The translations under genes were made by a program, and so were the position numbers. DNA of 64,000 nt from Oasisia sp. SBJ-2009 (Eukaryota > Annelida > Polychaeta > Sabellida > Siboglinidae). The notes beneath the pieces are model-generated. The model was given only the letters and a program-made list of their open reading frames with translations, ran no database searches and was not told the origin of the DNA. The stretch spans positions 26,915,396 to 26,979,395 of the forward strand of contig OZ024857.1 in assembly GCA_964017155.1 (NCBI GenBank). Reading direction: 5' to 3'. Below, piece by piece: positions 55,336-64,000 of this stretch (its first letter is position 1; every line of letters starts with the position of its first letter).

Positions 55336-56121
55336 TCTGTGTGTTTTATATTTATCTACATCATCGTAAAGACAATTATGCCATGTAGAACTGTATAACT
55401 GGATTTGTAATTTAATGGCATTTGAAAATCATCACTGCTTCACACAGAATTTGCATTTTATAACATGAGCATGAATGCATGATCTATTTTGGGAACATGC
55501 AGAAATAATTTAACTTGGAATGTAAAAACCAAGTTTATTTTAGCAAGGCCCATGTCCAGTTATAATTGATCAATGCAGGTACACTGGAAACATTAGGGTT
55601 GGGTTTGGGGAGAGATTCACATGTTGGGCATTTGAGGCTTGGTCTGTTTTCAGTGTTCAGAATTATGCCCACAATACTTTTGTTAGAATTTAGTCCAAAT
55701 AATTTGAGGTTTGATCACATTCCACTGCCCAAGATTGTGGATGTGTTCCCATGATTTAATCTATAGATATCATTTGCATAAACCTGGCTTTATCTGGAAA
55801 ATTCCTTTATCCCTAGTGCAAAGCAGAGCAACTTAGCTTTAATCAGGGCAGTAGGATTCCTAATTTTCAAGTTTTATTGCAGATGACTGCCTTTTTCTGC
55901 CAGCGTCGATGGTTAACTTGCAAGTATTTATTTATTGTGTCGTTGATATCATCATTTTACTTTGTTCATGGTAGATAAGTGCAAGGTAATAGGTGTTTGA
56001 ACATTTTGTGTTGCTTGTTTATATTCAATGGTGTATAACTCTTATTTAAGTAGCTTTACTTTAATGTGTTCATTATCATTCACAGTTATAGATTAACCGA
56101 ATTGTGTCATTCGTCTTTCAG
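55336..56121. other. Intron 40 unique part
   Basis: AT-rich; nothing recognised. Confidence 0.4.
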
Positions 56122-56259
56122 ACAAAGACTCTGGCACCGACTGTAGTGTCAACAATGGCGGCTGTGAACAGAATTGCACAAACTTGCCACAAGGGGGCTA
56201 CTACTGCCAGTGTCGCAGTGGATTTGTTGTGTCACCGGAAGACCGAAAGTCTTGTGCAG
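56122..56259 (+). CDS. LRP2: Exon 41: EGF-like module
   Basis: Reads [59 protein letters not shown] matches megalin after its last LDL-A cluster. Acceptor TTTCAG at 56116-56121; donor GCAG/GTTTGT, phase 1. Confidence 0.96.
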
Positions 56260-56611
56260 GTTTGTCTCTGGTCAAAGACCAAGGCTCAATATTAACACTT
56301 GTCCCCTTATCTGGGATTAAGAGTTACCTATGTCAAACAAATACATTGTCAAACATTAACACGTGTCCCCTTGTCTGGGACAAATAGTTACGCATGTCAG
56401 ACAAATACACAACTGCACACATTACTTACCATATTTCAAAATACAAATTGTACCATAAAAACTACACAAAGTAAAACTGTTAAACCTGTTTTGTGATTGG
56501 CTCAAACAATTGAGAATGACATTCCAAGACATCTTGATTCAAACAACTGTGACATGTCCGTGTCCTTCCAACTGTCTTGTGGTCAGTGCACTCTTGACCT
56601 TGTTGCTTCAG
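56260..56611. other. Intron 41, with a two-copy ~72-bp duplication
   Basis: ATTAACACTTGTCCCCTTA and ATTAACACGTGTCCCCTTG mark two copies (from about 56290 and 56357), both with TGTC(A)AACAAATACA. The rest is unique. Confidence 0.6.
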
Positions 56612-56746
56612 ATGTGGACGAATGCGCACGCTGGGCTACTAACAGGTGTCCACAGAAGTGCATCAACGTGAAGGGTTCTTACAAGTGTCGGTGTTACAAT
56701 CACTTCATCACCTTCAACAGTAACACACGCGAGTGTAGTGCTGAAG
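56612..56746 (+). CDS. LRP2: Exon 42: calcium-binding EGF
   Basis: Reads [51 protein letters not shown] and C-x-N-x4-Y-x-C-x-C mark a hydroxylatable cbEGF; SAEG matches the megalin join to the last propeller (AAEG). Acceptor CTTCAG at 56606-56611; donor GAAG/GTTAGT, phase 1. Confidence 0.96.
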
Positions 56747-58155
56747 GTTAGTGTCCGTTACAATCACTTCATCACATTCAACAGTAACACACGCGAGTGT
56801 AGTGCTGAAGGTTAGTGTCCGTTACAATCACTTCATCACATTCAACAGTAACACACGCGAGTGTAGTGCTGAAGGTTAGTGTCTGTTACAATCACTTCAT
56901 CACATTCAACAGTAACACGCGCGAGTGTAGTGCTGAAGGTTAGTGTCTGTTACAATCACTTCAACACATTCAACAGTAACACACGCGAGTGTAGTGCTGA
57001 AGGTTAGTGTCTGTTACAATCACTTCAACACATTCAACAGTAACACACGCGAGTGTAGTGCTGAAGGTTAGTGTCTGTTACAATCACTTCATCACATTCA
57101 ACAGTAACACACGCGAGTGTAGTGCTGAAGGTTAGTGTCTGTTACAATCACTTCAACACATTCAACAGTAACACACGCGAGTGTAGTGCTGAAGGTTAGT
57201 GTCTGTTACAATCACTTCATCACATTCAACAGTAACACGCGAGTGTAGTGCTGAAGATTAGTGTCTGTTACAATCACTTCAACACATTCAACAGTAACAC
57301 ACGCGAGTGTAGTGCTGAAGGTTAGTGTCTGTTACAATCACTTCATAACATTCAACAGTAACACACGCGAGTGTAGTGCTGAAGGTTAGTGTCTGTTACA
57401 ATCACTTCAACACATTCAACAGTAACACACGCGAGTGTAGTGCTGAAGGTTAGTGTCTGTTACAATCACTTCATCACATTCAACAGTAACACACGCGAGT
57501 GTAGTGCTGAAGGTTAGTGTCCTTTACAATCACTTCATCACATTCAACAGTAACACACGCGATTGTAGTGCTGAAGGTTAGTGTCTGTTACAATCACTTC
57601 AACACATTCAACAGTAACACACGCGAGTGTAGTGCTGAAGGTTAGTGTCCTTTACAATAACTTCATCACATTCAACAGTAACACACGCGATTGTAGTGCT
57701 GAAGGTTAGTGTCCATTACAACCACTTCATCACCTTCAATAGTAACATGCGAGTGTAGTGCTGAAGGTTAGTGTCCGTTACAATCACTTCATCACCTTCA
57801 ACAGTAACACACGCGAGTATAGTGCTGAAGGTTAGTGTCCGTTACAATCACTTCATCACATTCAACAGTAACACACGCGAGTGTAGTGCTGAAGGTTAGT
57901 GTCCGTTACAATCACTTCATCACCTTCAACAGTAACACATGCGAGTGTAGTGCTGAAGGTTAGTGTCTGTTACAATCACTTCATCACCTTCAACAGTAAC
58001 ACACGCGAGTGTAGTGCTGAAGGTTAGTGTCCGTTACAATCACTTCATCACCTTCAATAGTAACATACGCGATTGTAGTGCTGAAGGTTAGTGTCCGTTA
58101 CAATCACTTCATCACATTCAACAGTAACACACGCGAGTGCAGTGCTGAAGGTTAG
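56747..58155 (+). repeat. 64-bp donor-bearing repeat, intron 42
   Basis: About 22 copies of GTTAGTGTCTGTTACAATCA, CTTCAACACATTCAACAG, TAACACACGCGAGTGTAG, TGCTGAAG. All but about 10 bp is a copy of the end of exon 42, so each unit restores the GAAG/GTTAGT donor. Read-through stops at once (GGT TAG). Confidence 0.97.
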
Positions 58156-58159
58156 TGTA

Positions 58160-58935
58160 ACTCCCTCTCCCTCTCCCTCTCCCTCTCCCTCTCCCTCTCC
58201 CTCTCCCTCTCCCTCTCCCTCTCCCTCTCCCTCTCCCTCTCCCTCTCCCTCTCCCTCTCCCTCTCCCTCTCCCTCTCCCTCTCCCTCTCCCTCTCCCTCT
58301 CCCTCTCCCTCTCCCTCTCCCTCTCCCTCTCCCTCTCCCTCTCCCTCTCCCTCTCCCTCTCCCTCTCCCTCTCCCTCTCCCTCTCCCTCTCCCTCTCCCT
58401 CTCCCTCTCCCTCTCCCTCTCCCTCTCCCTCTCCCTCTCCCTCTCCCTCTCCCTCTCCCTCTCCCTCTCCCTCTCCCTCTCCCTCTCCCTCTCCCTCTCC
58501 CTCTCCCTCTCCCTCTCCCTCTCCCTCTCCCTCTCCCTCTCCCTCTCCCTCTCCCTCTCCCTCTCCCTCTCCCTCTCCCTCTCCCTCTCCCTCTCCCTCT
58601 CCCTCTCCCTCTCCCTCTCCCTCTCCCTCTCCCTCTCCCTCTCCCTCTCCCTCTCCCTCTCCCTCTCCCCTCCCTCTCCCCTCCCCCTCCCCCTCCCCCT
58701 CCCTCTCCCCTCCCTCTCCCCTCCCTCTCCCCTCCCTCTCCCCTCCCTCTCCCCTCCCTCTCCCCTCCCTCTCCCCTCCCTCTCCCCTCCCTCTCCCTCT
58801 CCCTCTCCCTCTCCCTCTCCCTCTCCCTCTCCCTCTCCATCTCCCTCTCCCTCTCCCTCTCCCTCTCCCTCTCCCTCTCCCTCTCCCTCTCCCTCTCTCT
58901 CTCCCTCCCTATCTCTCCACCCTCTCTCTCTCTCT
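58160..58935. repeat. (CCCTCT)n polypyrimidine satellite, intron 42
   Basis: Roughly 770 bp of almost pure CCCTCT hexamers, with a (CCCTCTC CCCT)n variant block at 58665-58790 and (CT)n at the right edge. The opposite strand is pure purine. The Pro-Ser and Arg-Gly ORFs are artefacts. Confidence 0.98.
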
Positions 58936-59188
58936 CAACTGTATTATTCTTGATGTCAGCCGACATCACCCCAAACATGTGCTCACAGTGTGTTGTAGTC
59001 AAGTTGACAACATTTCCCTCCAGACCATGCTAACATGTGTAACACTCAACATGTTAACATTCCCTCCAGCATGTGCCAACAGTGTCTGATATAACAAAGG
59101 GTTTGTGAGAAGGTTTACACAAACATTGGATGTATGCAGCCTGCATTGTGGTACGGTAACATTCCAATTGTTGCTGTGTGTCTGCCAG

Positions 59189-59468
59189 GGAAGAAGATGG
59201 TGATGTTGTTTGGCGTGGGAGCAGAGATCCGCCAGTACATCCCACAGGCCAAGGACTTTGAGTACACGGATGTTGTCCTGTCTGGCCGGCGTATCCAGGC
59301 ACTGGATGTTGATCCTGGTCGCAAACTGCTCTACTGGACTGACTCGTCACAGAAGACCATCAAGAGGGCCCTCATTCCGGACAACCCCAAGGAGATGGGG
59401 TATCCCCAGGACCTTAAGATCACCGGCATCAGACAGCCCAGTGGCCTCGCATTTGACTGGGTCGCCAA
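59189..59468 (+). CDS. LRP2: Exon 43: last propeller, first blades
   Basis: Reads GKKMVMLFGVGAEIRQYIPQ, LDVDPGRKLLYWTD, TIKRALIPDN, then RQPSGLAFDWVAK. IKRA-IP and QP-G-A-DWV are megalin-like. Longest exon (280 bp). Acceptor GCCAG at 59184-59188; donor GCCAA/GTGAGT, phase 2. Confidence 0.95.
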
Positions 59469-59554
59469 GTGAGTGTTCTGATAGTCACATCATTGTGGCT
59501 CACATCATTGTGTCCTCATACTCACATCATTATATCCTCATATTCACATTAGTG

Positions 59555-59886
59555 TAAAAAAAAGTAAAGACAAGTTCTTATATAGTGCAGTATCCAGTCC
59601 TCAAGATCGTTCAAAGCGCTTTTCACTTTACTTCCCTGACAGACCTGTTCACTCAGACACCATCTCGGCTTCTCTGGGAAGCATCCAGCCATATGCTACA
59701 ATTAATGCGCGAAGGCTGCTCGTATCCACCACTGTCTATAGCCAGGTACTCATTTATTTAGCTGAGTGAATTGGAGCAATGTGGAGTGAAAAAACCTGCC
59801 CAAGGTTTTAACACTGCAGCCACGATTCGAACCCGGGTTCTCATAGTAGAGAGTCCGAAGCTCTACCCCTGAGCCACTACGCTCTA
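59555..59886 (-). mobile_element. SINE family A, full length, best copy
   Basis: On the minus strand: AGAGCGTAGTGGCTCAGGGG with A box TGGCTCAGGGGTAGAGC, B box GGTTCGAATCG about 40 bp on, body, then TATATAAGAACTTGTC as tail. This is a tRNA-derived SINE; the head is no longer a functional tRNA. Confidence 0.85.
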
Positions 59887-60181
59887 TTGTGTCCTCATGA
59901 ACACTTCATTGTATCCTCATATACATTTTATTGTATCCTAATGCTTACATAATTGTATCCTCATGCTCACATCATAGCATATGGAAAATTGAAACGTTAA
60001 TTTGTACAACAAATTTGGGGAACTTTTGTTACAAATACTCTATAACGATGTCACACTAATCTAGAAAATAGATTTTTTTAAAGTCAAGACTTTAAATAAA
60101 ATGTTATTATATTTCTCATTTATTTGTACCAGACATTGAAGTTTGGAGAGTGTGTGAATTGATTCTGTGTTTTGTCACCAG

Positions 60182-60310
60182 AGTGCTCTACTGGACGGAC
60201 ACCCAGAAAGGTGTCATCTATGCCGCGACAGATGATGGGCGTTACAGGAAAACCCTTGTCTCGGGGAAACAGTTCAAACCAATGGCAATTGCTGTCAACC
60301 CAAAGCTAGG
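60182..60310 (+). CDS. LRP2: Exon 44: last propeller blade
   Basis: Junction reads DWVAKVLYWTDTQKGVIYA, DDGRYRKTLV, then KPMAIAVNPKLG. DGRYRK-L and AIAVNPKLG are megalin strings. Acceptor ACCAG at 60177-60181; donor CTAGG/GTGAGT, phase 2. Confidence 0.96.
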
Positions 60311-60429
60311 GTGAGTGTTAGCTCCATGATCTACAGTGGATGTGACCCACAAATAATAGATTAAGTTTGCTGGCCACAAAATCAATTTGACAGCAGTGTA
60401 TGTAAATAATGGATGCACTGCCAACAGGC

Positions 60430-60905
60430 AGCTTCATATGTCTGTCTGTGTGTAGCTGTCTGTGTGTAGCTGTCTGTGTGTAGCTGTCTGTGTGTAGCTG
60501 TCTGCGTGTAGCTATCTATGGGAGGCTCAATCCCCAGGACATCTACGTGAATGAAACATTGAGACAGTGGTCTGTCACCAGGTGAAACAGGTATTAAAAT
60601 AATGAGTGTAATAGTGTTCTGTGCCCAGTTGAAACAGATGGTGTAATAGAGGTCTGTGTCCAGTTGATAGTGTTAGTGTAATAGTGGTCTGTGCCCAGTT
60701 GAATGACTTAGTGTAATAGTGGTCTGTGTCCAATTGAAAGAGCTAGTGTAATGGTGGTCTGTGCCCAGTTGACAAATATAGTTTAATAGTAGTTTGTATC
60801 CAGCTGAATGGCGTAATGTAATAATGGTCTGTACCCAGTTGAAATTGGTAGTATAACAGTGGTCTGTGCCCAGGTTAACCAAAGAATATGATATGACCAG
60901 GTGAA
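60430..60905 (+). repeat. Two short arrays in intron 44, the second acceptor-like
   Basis: 60440-60520: five copies of GTCTGTGTGTAGCT. 60590-60905: about eight units of ~38 bp with GTAATAGTGGTCTGTGCCCAG, then TTGAAA. The block resembles the exon 45 acceptor region (GACAGTGATCTCTGCCCAG), so the array copies the acceptor. Confidence 0.75.
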
Positions 60906-60940
60906 CTAGGTATTATGATTGTAGTTTCTGTCCAGATCAG

Positions 60941-61230
60941 GGCTTTATGCAGGACATAATTATTGCCAGTCACACATGTTTTGGAGGACACATGGATGTT
61001 AACTGTTAAAGCAGTTTACAAACTTCAAATGTGTCTGATGACCTAAAATGGACTACAAATACACATGTGACACCATTTACACCCACTTTTGAAACATAAC
61101 TGACAATATCTATGGTTTTGCAAGACCTTTTTTTTGCTCCTTCATTTTTTACCCATCCACCCATATTTCTACCCGTCCACAATGGTTTTTACCCGTCCAA
61201 ATGATGGGTGGACGGGTCTCTGCATAAAGC
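60941..61230. mobile_element. MITE family M, copy 3 (inverted relative to copy 2)
   Basis: Starts GGCTTTATGCAGGACATAAT and ends GGTCTCTGCATAAAGC. It contains the inverse of the GGACGGGTAGAAATATGGG block of copy 2. It lies between the acceptor-like array and the exon 45 acceptor, with GTCCAGAT flanking both sides. Confidence 0.75.
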
Positions 61231-61275
61231 TATCGTCCAGATGACCTAGGTAATGTGACAGTGATCTCTGCCCAG

Positions 61276-61499
61276 GTGGATGTACTGGACAGACTGCTTC
61301 CCACAGCATCCAAGGATTGAGGCCGCATGGATGAACGGTCAGAACCGGACAGTGTTGGTTGAGTCGAGACTAGGCAACCCAACTGGGCTGACCATCGACT
61401 ACTACATGAATGACCGCCTGTACTGGTGTGACAACAAAGAGAACATCATCGAGTCAATGAATCCAGATGGGTCAGATCGCGTTGTCGTTGTCCGTGCAG
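61276..61499 (+). CDS. LRP2: Exon 45: last propeller, two blades
   Basis: Reads GWMYWTDCFPQHPRIEAAWM, NGQNRTVLV, NPTGLTIDYYMNDRLYWCDN, then IIESMNPDGSDRVVVVRAG. WTDCFPQHP replaces the usual WTDWG-x-P, adding a cysteine and two residues to the loop. Acceptor CCCAG at 61271-61275; donor GCAG/GTAATA, phase 1. Confidence 0.95.
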
Positions 61500-61509
61500 G
61501 TAATATCTT

Positions 61510-61960
61510 AAAGCAACTGTCTTGTTACCATGGAAGCCACCTTGTTGATGAACCATTTTGTTTTGTGTAAACCAGAAGATTGAGAGGAGATCAGATAGAG
61601 GTTTTAAAAATATTGAATGGGTATGAAAATATTGACAGAAATATTTTTTTCACGGTCCAGGAAGAAAGAAGGACTAGAGGACATGGAATTACATTAGCAA
61701 AGAAGCAGTCTAGACTAGATATTAGAAAATTTTCATTTTCACAAAGAATAGTAAACGAATGGAACAGATTATCAGCTGATTGTGTAGGTGCTAGTAGTGT
61801 TAATATATTTAAAAATAAAATTGACATATACCTAAGACGGGCGGGGTATACTTAGATAGATAGGTTGGACTCTCGATAAGCCAAATGGCTTCCTTGTCCA
61901 CCTGCCATCTAGAGTTGATTCTCTAGGTGGCAATCTAGTTAAATCTTGTTAAATCTAAAT
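61510..61960 (+). mobile_element. LINE (CR1/L2-like) reverse transcriptase C-terminus, intact short ORF plus 3' UTR
   Basis: From about 61572 the translation reads RRLRGDQIEVLKILNGYENI, then EERRTRGHGITLAKKQSRLD, IRKFSFSQRIVNEWNRLSAD, SSVNIFKNKID, stop at 61856. RLRGD-IEV-K-LNG ... VNEWNRL ... S-N-FKN is the C-terminal signature of CR1/L2-clade elements. Only this 3' end is present. Intron 45. Confidence 0.85.
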
Positions 61961-62278
61961 GTTTTATATTATGAGCACTGACAGACCATATGGCATGTGC
62001 AAGGTGTTCCATCCATATACATTCATGAAACTGTAACTGTATGTAAGCCATTACAACAAAACTAAACTTGTTGCCAATTTTATGTCTAACATGTAGACAA
62101 CTGATCACTCAAAAAAGTGACTGAAGTTCATTAATTTATGTGTTTTATGAAATTACCATAAAATAGTACATTTGCAATCCTGCCATAGCTGTCCCCAGAG
62201 ATATCTGGTGCCGATCCACTGCAATCCCCCCACCCTTTATATCACCTGACACCTCTGGAAACCATCACTCTATATAAT
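61961..62278. other. Intron 45 unique part
   Basis: Nothing recognised. Confidence 0.4.
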
Positions 62279-62480
62279 GTAACACCCCTCAAAACCCCCA
62301 ACTTATTGTCCTATACATAATGTAACACTCCCTGTACATAACAATACCCCCATAAACCCCACACTGTACATAGCAGTACCTCCCAGAAACCCCACCCTGT
62401 ACATAAAAGTATCCCCCAGAAATCCCACCCTGTACATAACATAAATCCACTGAAGACCCCACCCTGTACGTAAGTCACAG
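62279..62480. repeat. ~38-bp repeat CCCCACCCTGTACATAA, intron 45
   Basis: Five units of CCCTGTACATAACAGTACC, CCCAGAAACCCCA with substitutions. Confidence 0.8.
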
Positions 62481-62545
62481 CTCGACATATCTCAACCGTC
62501 CATTCAGTCTAGATGTCCTTCAGTCATAGTTCTACTTGGTTGTTG
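62481..62545 (+). pseudogene. Decayed copy of the start of exon 46 (pseudo-exon)
   Basis: ATCTCAACCGTCCATTCAGT, CTAGATGTCCTTCAGTCATA, GTTCTACTTGG parallels exon 46 (GTCTCAACCGGCCATTCAGT, ATCGATGTCTTCCAGTCACA, GCTCTACTGGG). It has in-frame stops (CTAG, CATAG) and no AG acceptor ahead of it. Confidence 0.75.
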
Positions 62546-62549
62546 ACAG

Positions 62550-62729
62550 GTCTCAACCGGCCATTCAGTATCGATGTCTTCCAGTCACAGCTCTACTGGG
62601 TGTCAGTGGACAAAGGAGAAGTCACCCAGATGGACAAGTTCGGTCGAGGGGTCAACCGCACTGTCCAGTCGGGTCTAATGATGCCCCGGGCTATACGCGT
62701 CTACCACCAGTTCAAATACGACATGTCAA
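62550..62729 (+). CDS. LRP2: Exon 46: last propeller, closing blades
   Basis: Reads GLNRPFSIDVFQSQLYWVSV, DKGEVTQMDKFGRGVNRTVQ, then MPRAIRVYHQFKYDMS. QLYW-S--KGEV---KFG-G and R-(F/Y)HQ--Y matches the end of megalin's last propeller. Acceptor GACAG at 62545-62549; donor TCAA/GTAAGT, phase 1. The next exon (EGF) is outside. Confidence 0.95.
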
Positions 62730-62734
62730 GTAAG

Positions 62735-64000
62735 TCTAATGATGGCTTGTGGGGAGTGCAGGCTAATAGGGCCAGTGACTTGTGGGGGACATGGGCCAGT
62801 GACTTGTGGGGGATGTGGGCCAACAGTGACTTGTGACGGATGTGGGCCAACAGGGCCAGTGACTTGTGGGGGATGTGGGCCAAAAGGGTCAGTGACTTGT
62901 GGGGGATGTGGGCTAACAGGGCCAGTGACTTGTGGGGGATGTGGGCCAAAAGGGCCAGTGACTAGTGGGGGGTGTGGGCCAACAAGGCCAGTGACTTGTG
63001 GGGGGGGTGGGCCAACAGGGCCAGTGGCTTGTGGGGTGTGTGGGCCAACAGGGCCTGTGACTTGTGGGGAGTGTGGGCCAACAGGGCCAGTGACTTGTGG
63101 GGGATGTGGGCCAACAGGGCCAGTGGCTTGTGGGGGCCAACATGGCCAGTGACTTGTGGGGGTGTGGGCCAACAGGGACAGTGACTTGTGGGGGATGTGG
63201 GCCAACAGGGCCAGTGGCTTGTGGGGGGTGTGGGCCAACATGGCCAGTGACTTGTGGGGGTGTGGGCCAACAGGGCCAGTGACTTGTGGGGGATGTGGGC
63301 CAAAAGGGCCAGTGACTTGTGGGGGATGTGGGCCAACAGCGCCAGTGACTAGTGGGTGATGTGGGCCAATTGGGCCAGTGACTTGTGGGGTATGTGGGCC
63401 AAAAGGACCAATGACTTGTTGGGAATGTGGGCCAAAAGGGCCAGTGACTTGTGGGAAATGTGGGCCAAAAGGGCCAATGACTTGTGGGGAATGTGGGCCA
63501 AAAGGGCCAGTGACTTGTGGGGAATGTGGGCCAAAAGGGTCAGTGACTTGTGGGGAATGTGGGCCAATAGGGTAAGTGACTTGTGGGGAATGTGGGCCAA
63601 AAGGGTAAGTGACTTGTGGGGGATGTGGCCCAAAAGGTTCAGTGACTTGTGTGGAATGTGGGCTAATTGGGCCAGTGACTTGTGGGGTATGTGCGCCAAA
63701 ATGGCCAGTGACTTGTGGGGAATGTGGGCCAAAATGGTCAATGTCTTGTGGGGGATGTGGGCCAACAGGGCCAGTGATTTGTGGGGGATGTGGGCCAACA
63801 GGGCCAGTGTCTTGTGGGGGATGTGGGCCAACAGGGCCAGTGACTTGTGGGGGATGTGGGCCAGTGACTTGTGGGGAATGTGGGCCAACAGGGCCAGTGA
63901 GTTGTGGGGAATGTGGGCCAGTGACTGGTGGGGAATGTGGGCCAACAGGGCCAGTGACTTGTGGGGATGTGGGCCAACAGGGCCAGTGACTTGTGGGGGA
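62735..64000. repeat. 33-bp minisatellite, intron 46, runs off the window
   Basis: About 38 copies of GGGCCAGTGACTTGTGGGGG, ATGTGGGCCAACA with substitutions (CCAAAAGG, GGGAATG). Cys/Gly-rich or His/Leu-rich ORFs on the two strands are artefacts. It starts about 10 bp after the exon 46 donor. Confidence 0.96.

Noticed and set aside
58091..59089. 332-codon Pro/Ser and 294-codon Arg/Gly ORFs
   Set aside because: Translations of the (CCCTCT)n tract.
59555..59886. A functional tRNA gene on the minus strand
   Set aside because: A and B boxes are present, but no complete cloverleaf is evident and the sequence continues into a SINE body shared by other copies.

Overview
The window looks like one animal gene carried on the + strand from the left edge to beyond the right edge: a giant LDL-receptor-family endocytic receptor of the LRP2 (megalin) type. 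I could define 46 coding exons (603 to 62729). Joined, they give 7,528 nt in a single open frame (2,509 codons). All internal junctions are GT-AG and every exon phase matches the next. The domain order is: end of a YWTD propeller, EGF, propeller, EGF, propeller, EGF, 10 LDL-A modules, EGF-EGF, propeller, EGF, 11 LDL-A modules, EGF-EGF, propeller (last EGF, membrane anchor and tail lie outside). The 10 + 11 module count fits both LRP1 and LRP2. Residue-level signatures (CETNYRCIP followed by [36 protein letters not shown], the [11 protein letters not shown]) favour LRP2.

The organism is an invertebrate metazoan: long introns, tRNA-derived SINEs, CR1/L2-like LINE remnants and MITE-like elements. 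The number of tandem repeats overlapping exon-intron boundaries recalls the 'mirage' minisatellites I remember being described at an amphioxus locus, so a lancelet is my first guess. That is inference only; a mollusc or another invertebrate is possible.

Layout: 1-7452 holds the tail of one propeller plus a 5.8 kb 45/46-bp minisatellite. 7453-19140 completes that propeller and holds a second propeller with its EGF. 19927-25108 holds the third propeller, its EGF and the first LDL-A module. 27345-33733 holds the rest of the 10-module cluster. 34283-44443 holds EGF pair, propeller, EGF and the first module of the second cluster. 45266-55088 holds the remaining modules. 56122-62729 holds EGF pair and last propeller. 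62735-64000 is another minisatellite.

Only about one eighth of the window is coding. Much of the rest is tandem repeat, and many arrays start or end exactly at a splice site and repeat the exon edge together with its donor or acceptor. In several (introns 3, 5, 36) the array stays open in the receptor frame, so shifted splice-site choice would insert peptide repeats. In others (introns 14, 18, 31, 42) the repeated unit carries an immediate stop. This is the most unusual biology in the window. No second gene, RNA gene, promoter or CRISPR array was found.
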